Positions 50,998 through 61,911 are shown, numbered from the stretch's first letter. The stretch: 64,000 nt of DNA from Streptobacillus moniliformis DSM 12112 (GCF_000024565.1 NC_013515.1:1408497-1472496), one strand, 5' to 3'. Made by a program: numbers and translations. Notes: generated by a model from the sequence alone, not told the origin.

Positions 50998-52203
50998 ATG
51001 ATTAAATTAGATGATATAAAAAAGGCAAATGAGAATATTAAAAATTCTATTAAAAGAACTCCTCTTATTGAGTGTCCACTACTAAATCATATTACTGGAG
51101 CTAATGTATATTTAAAACTTGAAAACTTACAAAAAACAGGTTCTTTTAAAGCTAGAGGAGCAATAAATAAGATAATGCATCTAACAGAAGAAGAAAAAAA
51201 ACGTGGTGTAATTGCTTCATCTGCTGGAAACCATGCACAAGGAGTTGCTCTTGGTGCTAGTCAAGCTGGAATTAAAGCAACTATAGTAATGCCTAAATTT
51301 GCACCTATATCTAAAATTCTTGCAACTAAAAGCTATGGAGCAGAAGTAATACTTGAAGGAGAAACATTTAATGATGCTTATGAACATGCTTTAAAAGTTC
51401 AAAAAGAAAACGATTATGTATTTTTACATGCATTTGATGATGATGAAATAATAGCTGGGCAAGGTACTATAGGTCTTGAAATATTTGAAGATTTAGAAAA
51501 TGTAGATGTTGTATTATGCCCTGTAGGTGGTGGAGGAATAATGGGTGGTATCGCCGTTGCTCTTAAAACATTAAAACCTAATGTTAAATTAATAGGAGTA
51601 GAAGCTGCTAACATGCCATCAATGAAAAAAGCATTAGAAAATAATGGACCACTACTTGTAACAGGACCTCAAACTATAGCAGATGGTATAGCAGTAGGGC
51701 GTGTTGGTAATAGAACTCATGAAATTTTTAAAGATTTAATAGATGATATAGTAATAGTAGATGAAGATGAAATAGCTCAAGCTATTTTATTCTTGATGGA
51801 AAAATCAAAAGTTGTAGCAGAAGGTGCTGGAGCTACTGCTCTTGCTGCTGTGCTTGCAAACAAGGTAGATGTAAAAGGATTAAATGTTGCCATAGTCATA
51901 TCTGGTGGTAATATAGATATCACTAATATAGAAAAAATTGTAAATAGAGCTCAAATAATACAAAATAAGAGAGCTAAGCTAAATATATTAATTAAAGATA
52001 TGGTTGGTGAGTTAAGTAAACTAACTAAAATCATTTCAGAAGAACACACAAATATCCTATACTTAAACCAAACAAGATATTCTAATAACTTAAAAATAAA
52101 TGAACAATTATTAGAAATAGTTATTGAATGTGTAGATAGCAATCATCTTCAAGGGTTACTTAATAAATTAACAGAAAATAATTTTAAATACACACTTGTA
52201 TAA
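50998..52203 (+). CDS. ilvA: threonine ammonia-lyase (catabolic type with ACT-like domain)
   Basis: Deaminates threonine to 2-oxobutanoate. The 401-residue PLP enzyme has the lysine in TGSFKARGAINK (about residues 50-61), the glycine-rich CPVGGGGIMGGI and a C-terminal ACT-like domain (LNILIKDMVGELSKLTKII). ATG 50998, with AAAGGA upstream, is preferred to ATG 50989, which overlaps the regulator's stop. No isoleucine synthesis genes are near, so a catabolic role is likely. Confidence 0.92.
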   Translation: MIKLDDIKKANENIKNSIKRTPLIECPLLNHITGANVYLKLENLQKTGSFKARGAINKIMHLTEEEKKRGVIASSAGNHAQGVALGASQAGIKATIVMPKFAPISKILATKSYGAEVILEGETFNDAYEHALKVQKENDYVFLHAFDDDEIIAGQGTIGLEIFEDLENVDVVLCPVGGGGIMGGIAVALKTLKPNVKLIGVEAANMPSMKKALENNGPLLVTGPQTIADGIAVGRVGNRTHEIFKDLIDDIVIVDEDEIAQAILFLMEKSKVVAEGAGATALAAVLANKVDVKGLNVAIVISGGNIDITNIEKIVNRAQIIQNKRAKLNILIKDMVGELSKLTKIISEEHTNILYLNQTRYSNNLKINEQLLEIVIECVDSNHLQGLLNKLTENNFKYTLV

Positions 52204-52211
52204 ATAAAATG

Positions 52212-52237
52212 ACTTGTAACCTTAATAGGTTACAAGT
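52212..52237 (+). terminator. terminator of the threonine deaminase gene
   Basis: ACTTGTAACC and GGTTACAAGT form a perfect stem with a six-base loop, followed by TTTTTTT. Confidence 0.88.
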
Positions 52238-52253
52238 TTTTTTTATTTATAAA

Positions 52254-53057
52254 TTAAAAAGTATATCCAACCTCTACCCCAAAGTTTCCTTTTCCATACC
52301 CTCCAAAAAATCCTACATTATATTTATCATTTATCTTAAATCCTATTGATAATTTAGCTATATACACTACCTTTAAACTTTTAAATATTTGATTACTAGA
52401 ATAAGGAGTCCATAATTCAATCTCATTATCTTTACCACCTTGACCACTGTAATAACTTCCCGTTCTAGTATTGATTTTTTCTCCTATCCCTATCTGTGTT
52501 TCTATTCCTGTATATATTTTTAAGTTATCTTTTAGTTTATAATTAAAATCTACCCCAGTTCCTAATGATACTGACATAAGAATTACATTTTTATCTGTTT
52601 CAGTTGTAAGAGCTCTATTATCTCCATTTGCTACATATAAAAGATTGGCTGATATCTTTGGTCCAAATGTTATATCAACTTCTTTATTAATTTCTACTTT
52701 CCATTCTGGTAAAAATGATATTGACTTATATGCATGATATCCTATTTTTTTTATTTTTGTATTATATATTGGTAATGTACTTATAGTTCCACCTATTCTA
52801 TATCTTGGTCCACTTATATTAAATTTACTCTTTTTAGATTTATTAGAAACTAATTCTGTTTTTTCAACCTCTACAGCTTTATTTAGTTCTTTTTTATTTT
52901 CTACTTTCATCTCTTCTATTTTAATTTCTTTATATGAATCAGATTTTATAGTTTTAATTTCATATCTTTTATTAACTTTCGGTCTATTTCTATTTTTTTT
53001 GGCTGAAAATGAAAATAAACCAATAACTAGTAATAATGATAACATTAATTTTTTCAT
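52254..53057 (-). CDS. outer-membrane beta-barrel protein, GPRYRV family, with long linker
   Basis: The 267-residue protein has a signal peptide (MKKLMLSLLLVIGLFSFSA), a Lys/Glu-rich linker of about 65 residues that may be helical, then the barrel domain starting GPRYRIGG and ending FGVEVGYTF. It is the third family member in the window. Its start lies inside the 3' end of the next barrel gene, and an AGAAG there is its only ribosome site. It is probably controlled by the poly-G promoter further up. Confidence 0.7.
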   Translation of the reverse strand: MKKLMLSLLLVIGLFSFSAKKNRNRPKVNKRYEIKTIKSDSYKEIKIEEMKVENKKELNKAVEVEKTELVSNKSKKSKFNISGPRYRIGGTISTLPIYNTKIKKIGYHAYKSISFLPEWKVEINKEVDITFGPKISANLLYVANGDNRALTTETDKNVILMSVSLGTGVDFNYKLKDNLKIYTGIETQIGIGEKINTRTGSYYSGQGGKDNEIELWTPYSSNQIFKSLKVVYIAKLSIGFKINDKYNVGFFGGYGKGNFGVEVGYTF

Positions 53058-53649
53058 GTTTTACTTCTATACCACCAACTGATTCTTTTCTAAGTCCAAA
53101 TTCTGTATAAAGTCCTATATTATATTTATTTATATTTGTACCTAGTGAAACTTTTCCAAGTAACATTGGATGCATTTTTAAGGTAACAGTTCTTCCAGTT
53201 CCTTTACTATAATCAGAATATGATACATGTATATCTGGTCTTATAGTTGCTAATGTTTCTAATCCTGTATATATCTTAATATTATCTTTTATACTATAAT
53301 TAAAGTCCATTCTAAACACTGTTCCAATACTAAGATATAGTATTCTATTTATATCATTATCAATATAAGTTTCATAAGTTGTTGTAAATATACTTCCTGT
53401 AACTTTAGGTCCAAATGACATTGAAAACTTTTTATTAATTTTAATTACCCATTCTGGTGAAAATCCTAAACCCATATCTATGTTTAATAAATTTCCTGTA
53501 AAATTATTCCATTCTCTTTCTCTATCATGAGGATCAGGTTTATATCCTATACCTAATGTTCCATCTATCTTATATCTTGGCCCTGTTATCTCTATTGGAA
53601 ATGAATATATTCCTATTAAAAATATTATTGTTAATATCAATTTTTTCAT
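52990..53649 (-). CDS. outer-membrane barrel protein with altered C-terminus (GPRYRV family)
   Basis: The 219-residue protein has a signal peptide (MKKLILTIIFLIGIYSFP), then TGPRYKIDG and barrel-like strands, but after GGIEV the expected GYTF end is missing. Instead the frame runs about 25 residues into the next gene, out of frame (KHEKINVIIITSYW). A short deletion that removed the barrel end, the stop and the spacer would explain this. Without the terminal Phe, assembly may fail. It is the first gene after the 13-G promoter. Confidence 0.65.
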   Translation of the reverse strand: MKKLILTIIFLIGIYSFPIEITGPRYKIDGTLGIGYKPDPHDREREWNNFTGNLLNIDMGLGFSPEWVIKINKKFSMSFGPKVTGSIFTTTYETYIDNDINRILYLSIGTVFRMDFNYSIKDNIKIYTGLETLATIRPDIHVSYSDYSKGTGRTVTLKMHPMLLGKVSLGTNINKYNIGLYTEFGLRKESVGGIEVKHEKINVIIITSYWFIFIFSQKK

Positions 53650-53681
53650 TTTTCACTCCTAAATATCTTTTTTACCCATAT

Positions 53682-53715
53682 ATTAGACCCCCCCCCCCCC
53701 GACTTATTTTGTCAA
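53682..53715 (-). promoter_or_regulatory. poly-G phase-variable promoter of the barrel pair
   Basis: TTGACA (53715-53710), AAATAAGTC, thirteen G (53700-53688), then TCTAAT (53687-53682) touching the tract. The spacing is 22, far from the optimum of 17, so this state is probably OFF or weak. Confidence 0.75.
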
Positions 53716-53995
53716 TGTTTTTGTTGGTTAATTATAAGATGTTATTTTATTTAAAAAAAAAGAAATTTCCATTTTGTAGAAATTTCTCTTAATTTTTATT
53801 TTATTTCAGAATAGCCCCTTATTTATTTTTTTCTAATTTTACTATTCTTTCAATCAATTGTAATATCTTTTTATTATTTTCTATATTTTCATTTTTTAAT
53901 TCCTTCAGTTCTTTTTCAAATAATTTTATCTTTAATTCATGTTCATAAACTTTTTCATCAAGTAAATTAATATTTCCATTTCTTTGTAAAGATAA
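53701..53995. repeat. 295-bp direct repeat, copy 1
   Basis: Almost identical to 61929-62219. It contains the -35 box of a poly-G promoter, the autotransporter terminator and the last 60 or so codons of the autotransporter. Differences in the noncoding part are a G/T change and the length of an A run. The coding ends are identical, while upstream parts of the genes have diverged, pointing to gene conversion. Confidence 0.8.
53761..53788 (-). terminator. terminator of autotransporter 1
   Basis: AGAAATTTC and GAAATTTCT on either side of a nine-base loop, followed by T on the minus strand. Confidence 0.75.
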
Positions 53996-55516
53996 TAACT
54001 CTTTACTTCTCTTTTCTATATTATCAAATTGATAGCCTATTCCTGCTCCTAATGATACATGTCCTCTCGTATTTATTGATCCTCCTGCTCTATAAACTAA
54101 CTTTTCATTTGAGCCTGATAATCCTATTGCAAATGCATGTTCTCCATTATAATATCCATATGATCCTGACAGGTTATGACCTTTAGCATTTACTTGGGCT
54201 AAATTTGACATTGCTATTGCATTTGCTATCCCACTATTTGCTGCTACTCCTTTTGATATATCTTCTTTTACTTTATCTGATATATCTATACTTACTTCAC
54301 TTCCACTTGCTTTTGTTTTAATGTGTTCTGATCCTTTAATACTAAAGTTTAAACCTCCATTTTTATTTAACTTTTGAGCTTCTGTACTTCCACTATCTCC
54401 ACTAATTGATATAGTATTATTTCCTAATTTATCTACTTTTTTATCAACATATTTGTGTAAAGACTTTAATTGAGCTACATTTACTGCATCTGTATCTAAT
54501 GTCCCTGCTGCTAGTCCTGTTATCTGTCTTGTTATTCCTTTTTCTATATCTCCTATTGATACTTCTCCATAATGTGATTTCCAAGCACTTGCTATTTTTG
54601 AATATTTTCTATACTTTTCTTCAAAATCTTTACTTAAATTATTATTCATAGACTTATCATTATTTTTATTTGAGTTATTCTTTTTCAACGAGTCTTCAAT
54701 TTCTTTTTCTAAGTTTAAGTATTCATCATATTTATCTTTTGTTAACTTATCTTTTAAATCTACATTTTTATCCGTTAACGCATCATATCCAAATCTATCC
54801 TTATTATTTCTTTCTTTTGCTACTGAATAAGACCCCAATGCAACAGAGTTGTGAGATTTTACTTCAGAATTACTTCCTAAAGCTGTTGCTCCAAATAAAT
54901 TATCATCTATTTTACTATCTGCTCCTATAGCCACGTTATTTTCACTATGTTTCCCATTAGATTTTGCCCTATGTCCTATAACAACTCCATTAAGCTGAGA
55001 ATGAGTATCCTCTCCTATAGATATACCTCTATTATGACTTATAGCCTTTTTTCCTAATGCTATAGATCCTGAGTTAGCTTTACTCTCTGCACCTATTGAT
55101 ATGGCATTTTGTCCGTCTGTATATGTGTTTCTACCTATGGCTATACTATCTGTTGTATTAGCATTTGCCTTTTCTCCTATTGCTATCGCATTCTTTGAAT
55201 TAGCTTGTGAGCTTGTTCCTATAGCTATTGCATTTGAAGGATCAGTACCATTAGTATTTTTGGGCGATCCTACATAAGCCCCTTTCCCTATAGATATACC
55301 ACTAGTTGCTTTAGAGGTTGCCTCTGATCCTATTGCTATTGATTCTTGCTTTTCAGCTTCTGCCTTATATCCTATAGCTATTGATTTATCTCCAGTGTCT
55401 TTTGCTTCACTTCCTATTTTTACTTTATTATTATCTACACTTATATTTGTATTTGTATTTGTGTGTGTAACCACAGAAGTAAATAAAAGAATAGTAATTA
55501 AATTATTTCTTTTCAT
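53819..55516 (-). CDS. trimeric autotransporter adhesin (YadA-like), copy 1
   Basis: The 565-residue protein has a signal peptide (MKRNNLITILLFTSVVTHT), then a head of about fifteen YadA-type repeats (SIAIG, AIAIG, SVALG spaced 14-16 residues), a neck/stalk (ITGLAAGTLDTDAVNVAQLKSL) and a YadA anchor with GYYNGEHAFAIGLSGSN and SLGAGIGYQF. In known type Vc proteins GYQF is close to the end; here about 60 further residues follow, a Leu/Lys/Glu-rich coiled coil with a start RSKELLSLQRNGN, which would sit in the periplasm. Host adhesion is inferred. Confidence 0.9.
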   Translation of the reverse strand: MKRNNLITILLFTSVVTHTNTNTNISVDNNKVKIGSEAKDTGDKSIAIGYKAEAEKQESIAIGSEATSKATSGISIGKGAYVGSPKNTNGTDPSNAIAIGTSSQANSKNAIAIGEKANANTTDSIAIGRNTYTDGQNAISIGAESKANSGSIALGKKAISHNRGISIGEDTHSQLNGVVIGHRAKSNGKHSENNVAIGADSKIDDNLFGATALGSNSEVKSHNSVALGSYSVAKERNNKDRFGYDALTDKNVDLKDKLTKDKYDEYLNLEKEIEDSLKKNNSNKNNDKSMNNNLSKDFEEKYRKYSKIASAWKSHYGEVSIGDIEKGITRQITGLAAGTLDTDAVNVAQLKSLHKYVDKKVDKLGNNTISISGDSGSTEAQKLNKNGGLNFSIKGSEHIKTKASGSEVSIDISDKVKEDISKGVAANSGIANAIAMSNLAQVNAKGHNLSGSYGYYNGEHAFAIGLSGSNEKLVYRAGGSINTRGHVSLGAGIGYQFDNIEKRSKELLSLQRNGNINLLDEKVYEHELKIKLFEKELKELKNENIENNKKILQLIERIVKLEKNK

Positions 55517-55524
55517 TTTAACTC

Positions 55525-55564
55525 ATATAATACATTTTACTATATTATATACATTACCCTCCTC
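55525..55564 (-). promoter_or_regulatory. ribosome site-hairpin leader of autotransporter 1
   Basis: The strong GAGGAGGG site (55564-55557) is about 40 bases above the ATG at 55516. Between them ATATAATA (55550-55543) and TATTATAT (55532-55525) pair and would bring site and start close. A five-codon frame (ATG TAT ATA ATA TAG) starts just after the site. The direct upstream sequence of the ATG has no good ribosome site. Confidence 0.45.
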
Positions 55565-55601
55565 ATATATTTTATAATTTTTTGTAAAATTATACTTCAG
55601 T

Positions 55602-55631
55602 ATTATATCAAAATAAATATTATTTTGTAAA
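55602..55631 (-). promoter_or_regulatory. predicted promoter of autotransporter 1
   Basis: TTTACA (55631-55626), 18 bases, TATAAT (55607-55602). The sequence here is nearly the same above autotransporter 2. Confidence 0.55.
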
Positions 55632-55666
55632 TATATAAACAAATTTATTTTATTCAGTGTAAATTT

Positions 55667-57152
55667 TTATTTGATTTTACTCTCATAAGGATTTAAAATT
55701 ATTTCTTTTCCATCTAAAGTTATTTTTTGTTCAACATTTGATAGATTATGCATAAGTATTTTTTCACTTCTATTATATTTCATCTTATACACAAATACCT
55801 TATTATTCCCTGTTTCTACTGCCTCAAATTTTCCATATTTTAACTCATCATTTTCTTTTCTAATTTTTATCCACAGCTTATAATGATTTAAAAGTGAATT
55901 AGAATCCATTTTCTGACTATAATAATCCTTTGTTTCTATATTAAGTTCTACAGGTTCCCATCTTGTTTGAAATTCATCATTCCATATATATGGTTCTCTT
56001 ATTAACTCATCTGGTTTTTTACCTTTCATTCCTAATTCTTCACCATAATATATATACGGATTACCAGGTAGGGTAAGTAGTATACTTGCAGCAACTTTTT
56101 GTCTTTCAAGATCAGATAACTTTTCTGAAAGTCTACTTTGATCATGATTAGTTAAAAATGTAGCATCTATATATTCTTTATTACTTTTTTCATATAAATT
56201 ATACACCCTTGTTAATTTTGAACTAAGTTCTTTAGAACTTTCTCTAATTAAAGCATTAATTATACCTTTTTCTGAAAATTCAAAATTAAAATTAGAATCA
56301 AATACAGTAAAGTATTTAGAAACTATCTCAGGTGCAGTCCATACTTCTCCTACTATATACACATCTTTTTTAATTTTAACTAATTCATCCCTAAATTCAG
56401 ACCACCATTTAATGTTCTCCTCAAATAAATTAACATCCTTTGAATATTCTCCTTTACCATAAGCATGTGGTGCCGCATCTATTCTATATCCATCTATTCC
56501 TACCTCATTTATCCAATATTTAGATATCTTATGTATTTCTTTTCTAACTTCCTTTTCTCTTAAATTTAGATCTGGCATTCCACTCCAAAAAATCCCAAAA
56601 TATTTCTCTTCATCATTTAAATTATGCCATGCTCTCCCTCCAAGTGGAGCTGATTTAAAATCAATTTTTTCATTATTATTCTTTTCTATTCTATAGAACT
56701 TCCTATATTTACTATTCTTATCTACAAGTACATCCTTAAACCAAGGGTGTTCACTGCTAGTATGATTTATTGGTAGATCTATAATTACCTTTATACCTAA
56801 CTGATGACTAGCCTTAACAAATTTTTTAAAATCTTCTATATCACCATATTCAGCATCTATTAGTAATCAATAACATCATATTTATGATAACTAGGAGAAG
56901 AAAAAATCGGAGTTAACCATATACCTTCTATTCCTAAATCTTTAAGTTCAGGGAGTTTTGCTCTTATACCATTTAAATCTCCTATACCATCTCCATTAGA
57001 ATCAGCAAAAGATCTAACAAATATTTCATAATATATGGCAGTTTTAGCAATCTTATCCTCATGTGTATTCTCATATTTCTTTGATTTAACACAACTAAAT
57101 ATTAATGTAAATACAGCTATTAATGTTAAAATACTTTTTTTAATATATTCAT
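55667..57152 (-). pseudogene. alpha-amylase family (GH13) lipoprotein, frameshifted
   Basis: Read across two shifts this is a complete GH13 enzyme. A signal with lipobox LIFSC is followed by [20 protein letters not shown]. The catalytic Asp is in GIDGYRIDAAPHAYG, the Glu in IVGEVW and a third Asp in LTNHDQSR. The ATG (57152-57150) is out of frame because an A run has seven instead of eight (57141-57135), and a second shift near 56860 produces TAA TAG after HKYDVIDY. The C-terminal 303 codons remain open. It may be a true pseudogene or show sequence errors. Confidence 0.7.
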
Positions 57153-57203
57153 ACCTTTCTAGTTTATTTAAAAATAGAGGCAGTACATAATACTACCTCT
57201 AAC

Positions 57204-57974
57204 CTATTTTTGACTTAATATTAATGGTTTTCCATCTACTATTGCAACAGAGTGCTCAAAATGAGCTGATCTTTTTTTATCTTGAGTAACAACTGTCCAC
57301 ATATCTTTTAAAATTTTAACTTTAAATGTCCCTATATTTACCATAGGTTCTATAGCTATTACTAAACCATTTTCTATTTTTAATCCTGTATTTGCTTTAC
57401 CATAATTTAATACATAGGGATCTTCATGCATAGCAAATCCTACACCATGCCCTGAAAAATCTCTTACAACTGAAAATCCAAATTTTTCTACATATTGTTG
57501 TATAGCAAATCCTATATCTCCTATCCTATTTCCTGCCCTTGCTTGTTCTATTCCTATTTCTCTAGCTTTTTCTGTAACTTCTATAAGTTTTCTTGATTTA
57601 TCATCAATATTTCCAACAGCAAATGTTTTAGCAGCATCTCCAAAATATCCATCAAGTATAGTAACTGTATCTAAAGAAAGTATATCTCCTTCTTTTAATA
57701 TCTCAGTCTTACTTGGTATTCCATGAACAACTTTTTCATTTATTGAAATACAAGTACTTGCTGGATAGGTTGGATATGGCCAACCTATATCATAACCTTT
57801 AGTTCCAGGAATTGCACCTTGGCTCATTATGTAGTCTTCACATATTGCATCTATCTCCCAAGTTGATATTCCAGGTTTGATATATTTAGGAATAATATCT
57901 TCATAAAGTCTAGCAATTATTTCATTAGCTTTCTTTATCTTCTTTATATCCTCTAAAGTTTTTAATTTTACCAT
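57204..57974 (-). CDS. map: methionine aminopeptidase type I
   Basis: Removes the initiator Met. The 256-residue protein has the metal ligands: Asp in LSLDTVTILDGYFGDAAKTF, His in FSGHGVGFAMHEDPYV and Glu in IAIEPMVN and HFEHSVAI. It follows adk by 18 bases, the order conserved in many bacteria (adk-map), but the rest of that ribosomal block is absent. Confidence 0.95.
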   Translation of the reverse strand: MVKLKTLEDIKKIKKANEIIARLYEDIIPKYIKPGISTWEIDAICEDYIMSQGAIPGTKGYDIGWPYPTYPASTCISINEKVVHGIPSKTEILKEGDILSLDTVTILDGYFGDAAKTFAVGNIDDKSRKLIEVTEKAREIGIEQARAGNRIGDIGFAIQQYVEKFGFSVVRDFSGHGVGFAMHEDPYVLNYGKANTGLKIENGLVIAIEPMVNIGTFKVKILKDMWTVVTQDKKRSAHFEHSVAIVDGKPLILSQK

Positions 57975-57992
57975 TTTTACCCTTTCTGGTTA

Positions 57993-58692
<700 letters not shown>

Positions 58693-58716
58693 TTAAGAAT
58701 AAATGTTAAATATTAC

Positions 58717-59673
58717 TTAATTCTCATTTAAAATATCTGCAATAATATCGACAGATTTTTTAGCTTCAGGTATAGGGAAAAGTGGATAATCATGATTTAA
58801 ATTTTCTCCTACAATTAAATTAAATTTAACTTTTTCTTTTCTTAGTTTATCTACAAGTAACATAATATCAGGATAAAGTATATCTCTAGTTCCTGTAATT
58901 ATTGTTAAATTCTTTAAAGCACTCACATCGCCAAAAATTGGACTTAATCTTGAATCCTTTAAATCTTGCCCATCTGACCAAAATTTAGCTGCAGCCATAA
59001 GTTTTGAGCTTTGTAGCCAAGGATCAACTTTCTCATAAAGTAAAATATCTGGATTTTCCATAGTTAAATCTACCCAAGGTGAAATTGCTATTATTTTTTT
59101 AGGGGCTTTTATACTAAGTTTTTTTAATTCTTCTGTTAGACCTAAAGCAAAACCTCCACCTGCACTATCTCCCATTAAAACTACATCCTTATCCTTTGAT
59201 ATTTCTTTATAAAGAGAAATTACTTTTTCATATGCATCCTTAAAATTATACTTAGGAGCTCTTGGATAGATTGGTAATATTACTCTTATATCAGACTTTT
59301 TTATTAAATTATATAAGAATGTAAAGTGATTAGGATCAGGTTCATGAATGTATGAACCTCCATGAAGATAAATTACAACATCTCCTTTACCATTCTCATT
59401 TAAATGTAAAACTTGCATGCCCATGTATTCTTTAATTAATATATTTTCATAATATCCATTAGGAAGCATATACAATTCTTCTTTCATACACTTTCTTTCC
59501 CTTAACTATGCTTCCATTTTTTCCTGTGTAACTTTCTCATAATTAGTTACTTTTAAATAAATTTCTGCTACAGTTGCTAACACACTTCTTTTGTAATAAA
59601 ATCTTGATGATAAAAAGATAGTCAATATTAAAAATATTGCTATCATAATTATCAATTTAAACATTTGTTTCAT
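58717..59673 (-). pseudogene. membrane-anchored alpha/beta hydrolase (HSL-type esterase), interrupted by TAG
   Basis: The main part (ATG at 59487, 256 residues) has the oxyanion HGGSYIHEP, nucleophile GDSAGGGFALG and typical C-terminal His region (NLNHDYPLFP). Just upstream, in the same frame, a 55-codon part (ATG 59673, AAGGAG site) encodes a membrane segment and VAEIYLKVTNYEKVTQEKMEA, like the N-terminus of such esterases; the two are separated only by TAG at 59508-59506. Read through gives 318 residues, normal for the family. The hydrolase could still start at 59487 (AAGGGA upstream), losing its anchor. Confidence 0.65.
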
Positions 59674-59761
59674 ATTACTCCTTTTAAAATAACCACACGA
59701 TTATCAATATTTTTCTCTAATATTTAATACACTTTTAAGATTTTTAGCTTTATATATATAA

Positions 59762-59883
59762 CTATTTTAAAAATAAATTTTTTAAATTATCTCCAATAAA
59801 TATCAAATTCTTCTTAATACTATATGACTTATACAAAAAATTAGATATTAATAAAATGCTTTTTTTACTTTTATTTTTTTCAT
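59762..59883 (-). other. possible small frame with strong ribosome site, broken at an A run
   Basis: GGAGGTG precedes ATG 59883-59881. The frame stops after eleven codons as written. If the seven-A run after the ATG had eight, 40 codons (MKKNKSKKSILLIS...) would be open to TAG at 59764-59762. No homology is recognised. It lies in an otherwise empty area, so it may be a real short gene or chance. Confidence 0.2.
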
Positions 59884-60435
59884 TACACCTCCAAAAAAAC
59901 ATATAAAATAGAATTTATTTTAACAAAAAATAATTCACCTAAAGTAACATACTATTTCCAGTTAACTATATATTTTTACTTATATGATAAAGATATTCTA
60001 TTTTTATTATACATTAAAATTAAAAAAGTTAGAATATATTTATAAAATATTTTCCAACTTTAAATTTTCAAATAACTCTATTTTACTTCCATCTTCACTC
60101 TTCTATTTAAATGTTTTACTTGTTTTTTTGTATCAACTATATTACTCTACACTGTCAGTATATATAATCCAAAAGCATTCATCTTTCTTTAATTTAGTCC
60201 TCATATATTTATCATATATTACTAAATTTTTATAATAGTTATTACTATTCCTTAATTACATCTTTATTTTAATTTCGATTTGAAAAATAATTTCTTAAAT
60301 TTAAATTCCAGATAAATCTATAGTTAACTATAAAAAAGTTTTTTATAATTTAATTACATATCGTATCTTATTTTCATGATTTATCAAGCATTTAAACACA
60401 AAAATTCAAAAATAAAATTAAGATCTTAATTAATT
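59884..60435. other. 550-bp AT-rich stretch without recognisable genes
   Basis: Very AT-rich with only a chance plus-strand frame (59984-60235) that lacks a ribosome site and any recognisable domain. No convincing promoter, RNA or repeat was found. Confidence 0.5.
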
Positions 60436-61878
60436 TTACCAATTATATCCTATTTTTGTATTTAAGCTAATTTTATGCGAATCTTTATATAGCTTTTCAT
60501 TATTATTAGTATTTCCATCAAATCTTAAATATGTATCAATATTAAATTTGTCAACTTTATAATTCAATCCAATTTTAAAATCATATGATATCCCTATATT
60601 ATTTATATAATCTTTCCATTTAGAATTTTCAATTTTATCTTTTATAAATTTATTATTTCCATTTAACTCAATACCTAAATCTCTAAAAATCTCATCATCA
60701 ATATTTAACTCTGTAATAATTTCATTTTCATCAATATCAATAATTATTGGCTTATCATGTACAGCACTTTCTGAACTCATTTCTCTTTTTCTATATTTCT
60801 CTATTTTTAATTTTGAAGTTATACCAACATTCTCATAATTAAATCCCAATTTAGAGTTTAAATATATATTTAAATTTTTAATTAAACCATACTCAATTAA
60901 AACTCCACTTGATAAAGTATTTTTAAAAATATGGTTTATCTCATTTGAAGTTATTATTCTATCATATAATGTTGAATCATCTTCATTTTCTGGAATTCTT
61001 TCTGATATTGTATCCAACAAATTATCTTCAGTATAAATATTAGAATATGTTATTGATGGTGTAATACTAGTATAATTTTCAATTTGTGGATAAATTTTTA
61101 GATTTTTAATAATATTAAATTTTTTAGAGTATTTATTATATAATTCAAAACTATGTTGATGAACATATTCATCATAAATTCTTTGAACTCCTTTATATAA
61201 ATTATTATCTATAACTTCACTCTCTCTATTAATTATATTTTTATACTTCCCATAATTATATTTATATGCAATAAAACTTTCTATATCACCTTTATTATTT
61301 TTTAATTTAAATTTAGCATTTGCTCCTATTGCAAAAATATGAGCATGAGTTTTTAAGAATAAATCTCCTAACTTATTATCATAATGAATAAATCCTCCTA
61401 TTTTAGCATTATCTCTAATAGAATAATTTCCACCAACAGTTACATTTAATCCTTGAATATCTTCTCTTGAAGCTCCTATATTTGAACCTATTTTAAAATA
61501 AACATTATCTTCAAAAGTTGGTTCTAACTTATAATTTGAATATGTTTTAAATCTAATTAATTGATAATTACGAAAACTTCTGTTTTTTAATAATGCTAAT
61601 GTCTTTACTTTTCTTAAATTTTCATAATTTTTATCATCTCTAACCAATCCATTTTGTTCTAATTTTTTAAATCTATTTATAAATTCTTCAATTTTTGAAT
61701 CTTCTAAATCATTATATGATTTATATGTACTACTTTCTATCATTTTTTTAACTTCAGCTAATTTTTCACCGAAAATATAATCGTGTATTTCTTTATTAAG
61801 ATCCGAAAAGTCCTTTAAAGTATCCGATTCGGATATTAAACTTACTAAAGTACTTAAAAATAACAATAATCTTTTCAT
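60436..61878 (-). CDS. outer-membrane beta-barrel protein under a poly-G promoter
   Basis: The 480-residue protein has a short signal (MKRLLLFLSTLVSLIS), a helical N-terminal part to about residue 105, then about a dozen alternating amphipathic strands ending KISLNTKIGYNW. The aromatic last residue suggests BAM-dependent assembly; strand number is consistent with an autotransporter-type or porin-type barrel, but no passenger or motif is recognised. AAAGGAG precedes the ATG. The 11-G promoter 35-65 bases above makes it a candidate phase-variable antigen. Confidence 0.7.
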   Translation of the reverse strand: MKRLLLFLSTLVSLISESDTLKDFSDLNKEIHDYIFGEKLAEVKKMIESSTYKSYNDLEDSKIEEFINRFKKLEQNGLVRDDKNYENLRKVKTLALLKNRSFRNYQLIRFKTYSNYKLEPTFEDNVYFKIGSNIGASREDIQGLNVTVGGNYSIRDNAKIGGFIHYDNKLGDLFLKTHAHIFAIGANAKFKLKNNKGDIESFIAYKYNYGKYKNIINRESEVIDNNLYKGVQRIYDEYVHQHSFELYNKYSKKFNIIKNLKIYPQIENYTSITPSITYSNIYTEDNLLDTISERIPENEDDSTLYDRIITSNEINHIFKNTLSSGVLIEYGLIKNLNIYLNSKLGFNYENVGITSKLKIEKYRKREMSSESAVHDKPIIIDIDENEIITELNIDDEIFRDLGIELNGNNKFIKDKIENSKWKDYINNIGISYDFKIGLNYKVDKFNIDTYLRFDGNTNNNEKLYKDSHKISLNTKIGYNW

Positions 61879-61911
61879 TATAACTATTCTCCTTTATATC
61901 TATATACAAAT

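Noticed and set aside
59984-60235. Plus-strand frame of 83 codons
   Set aside because: Low complexity, no ribosome site, no domain; chance frame in AT-rich DNA.
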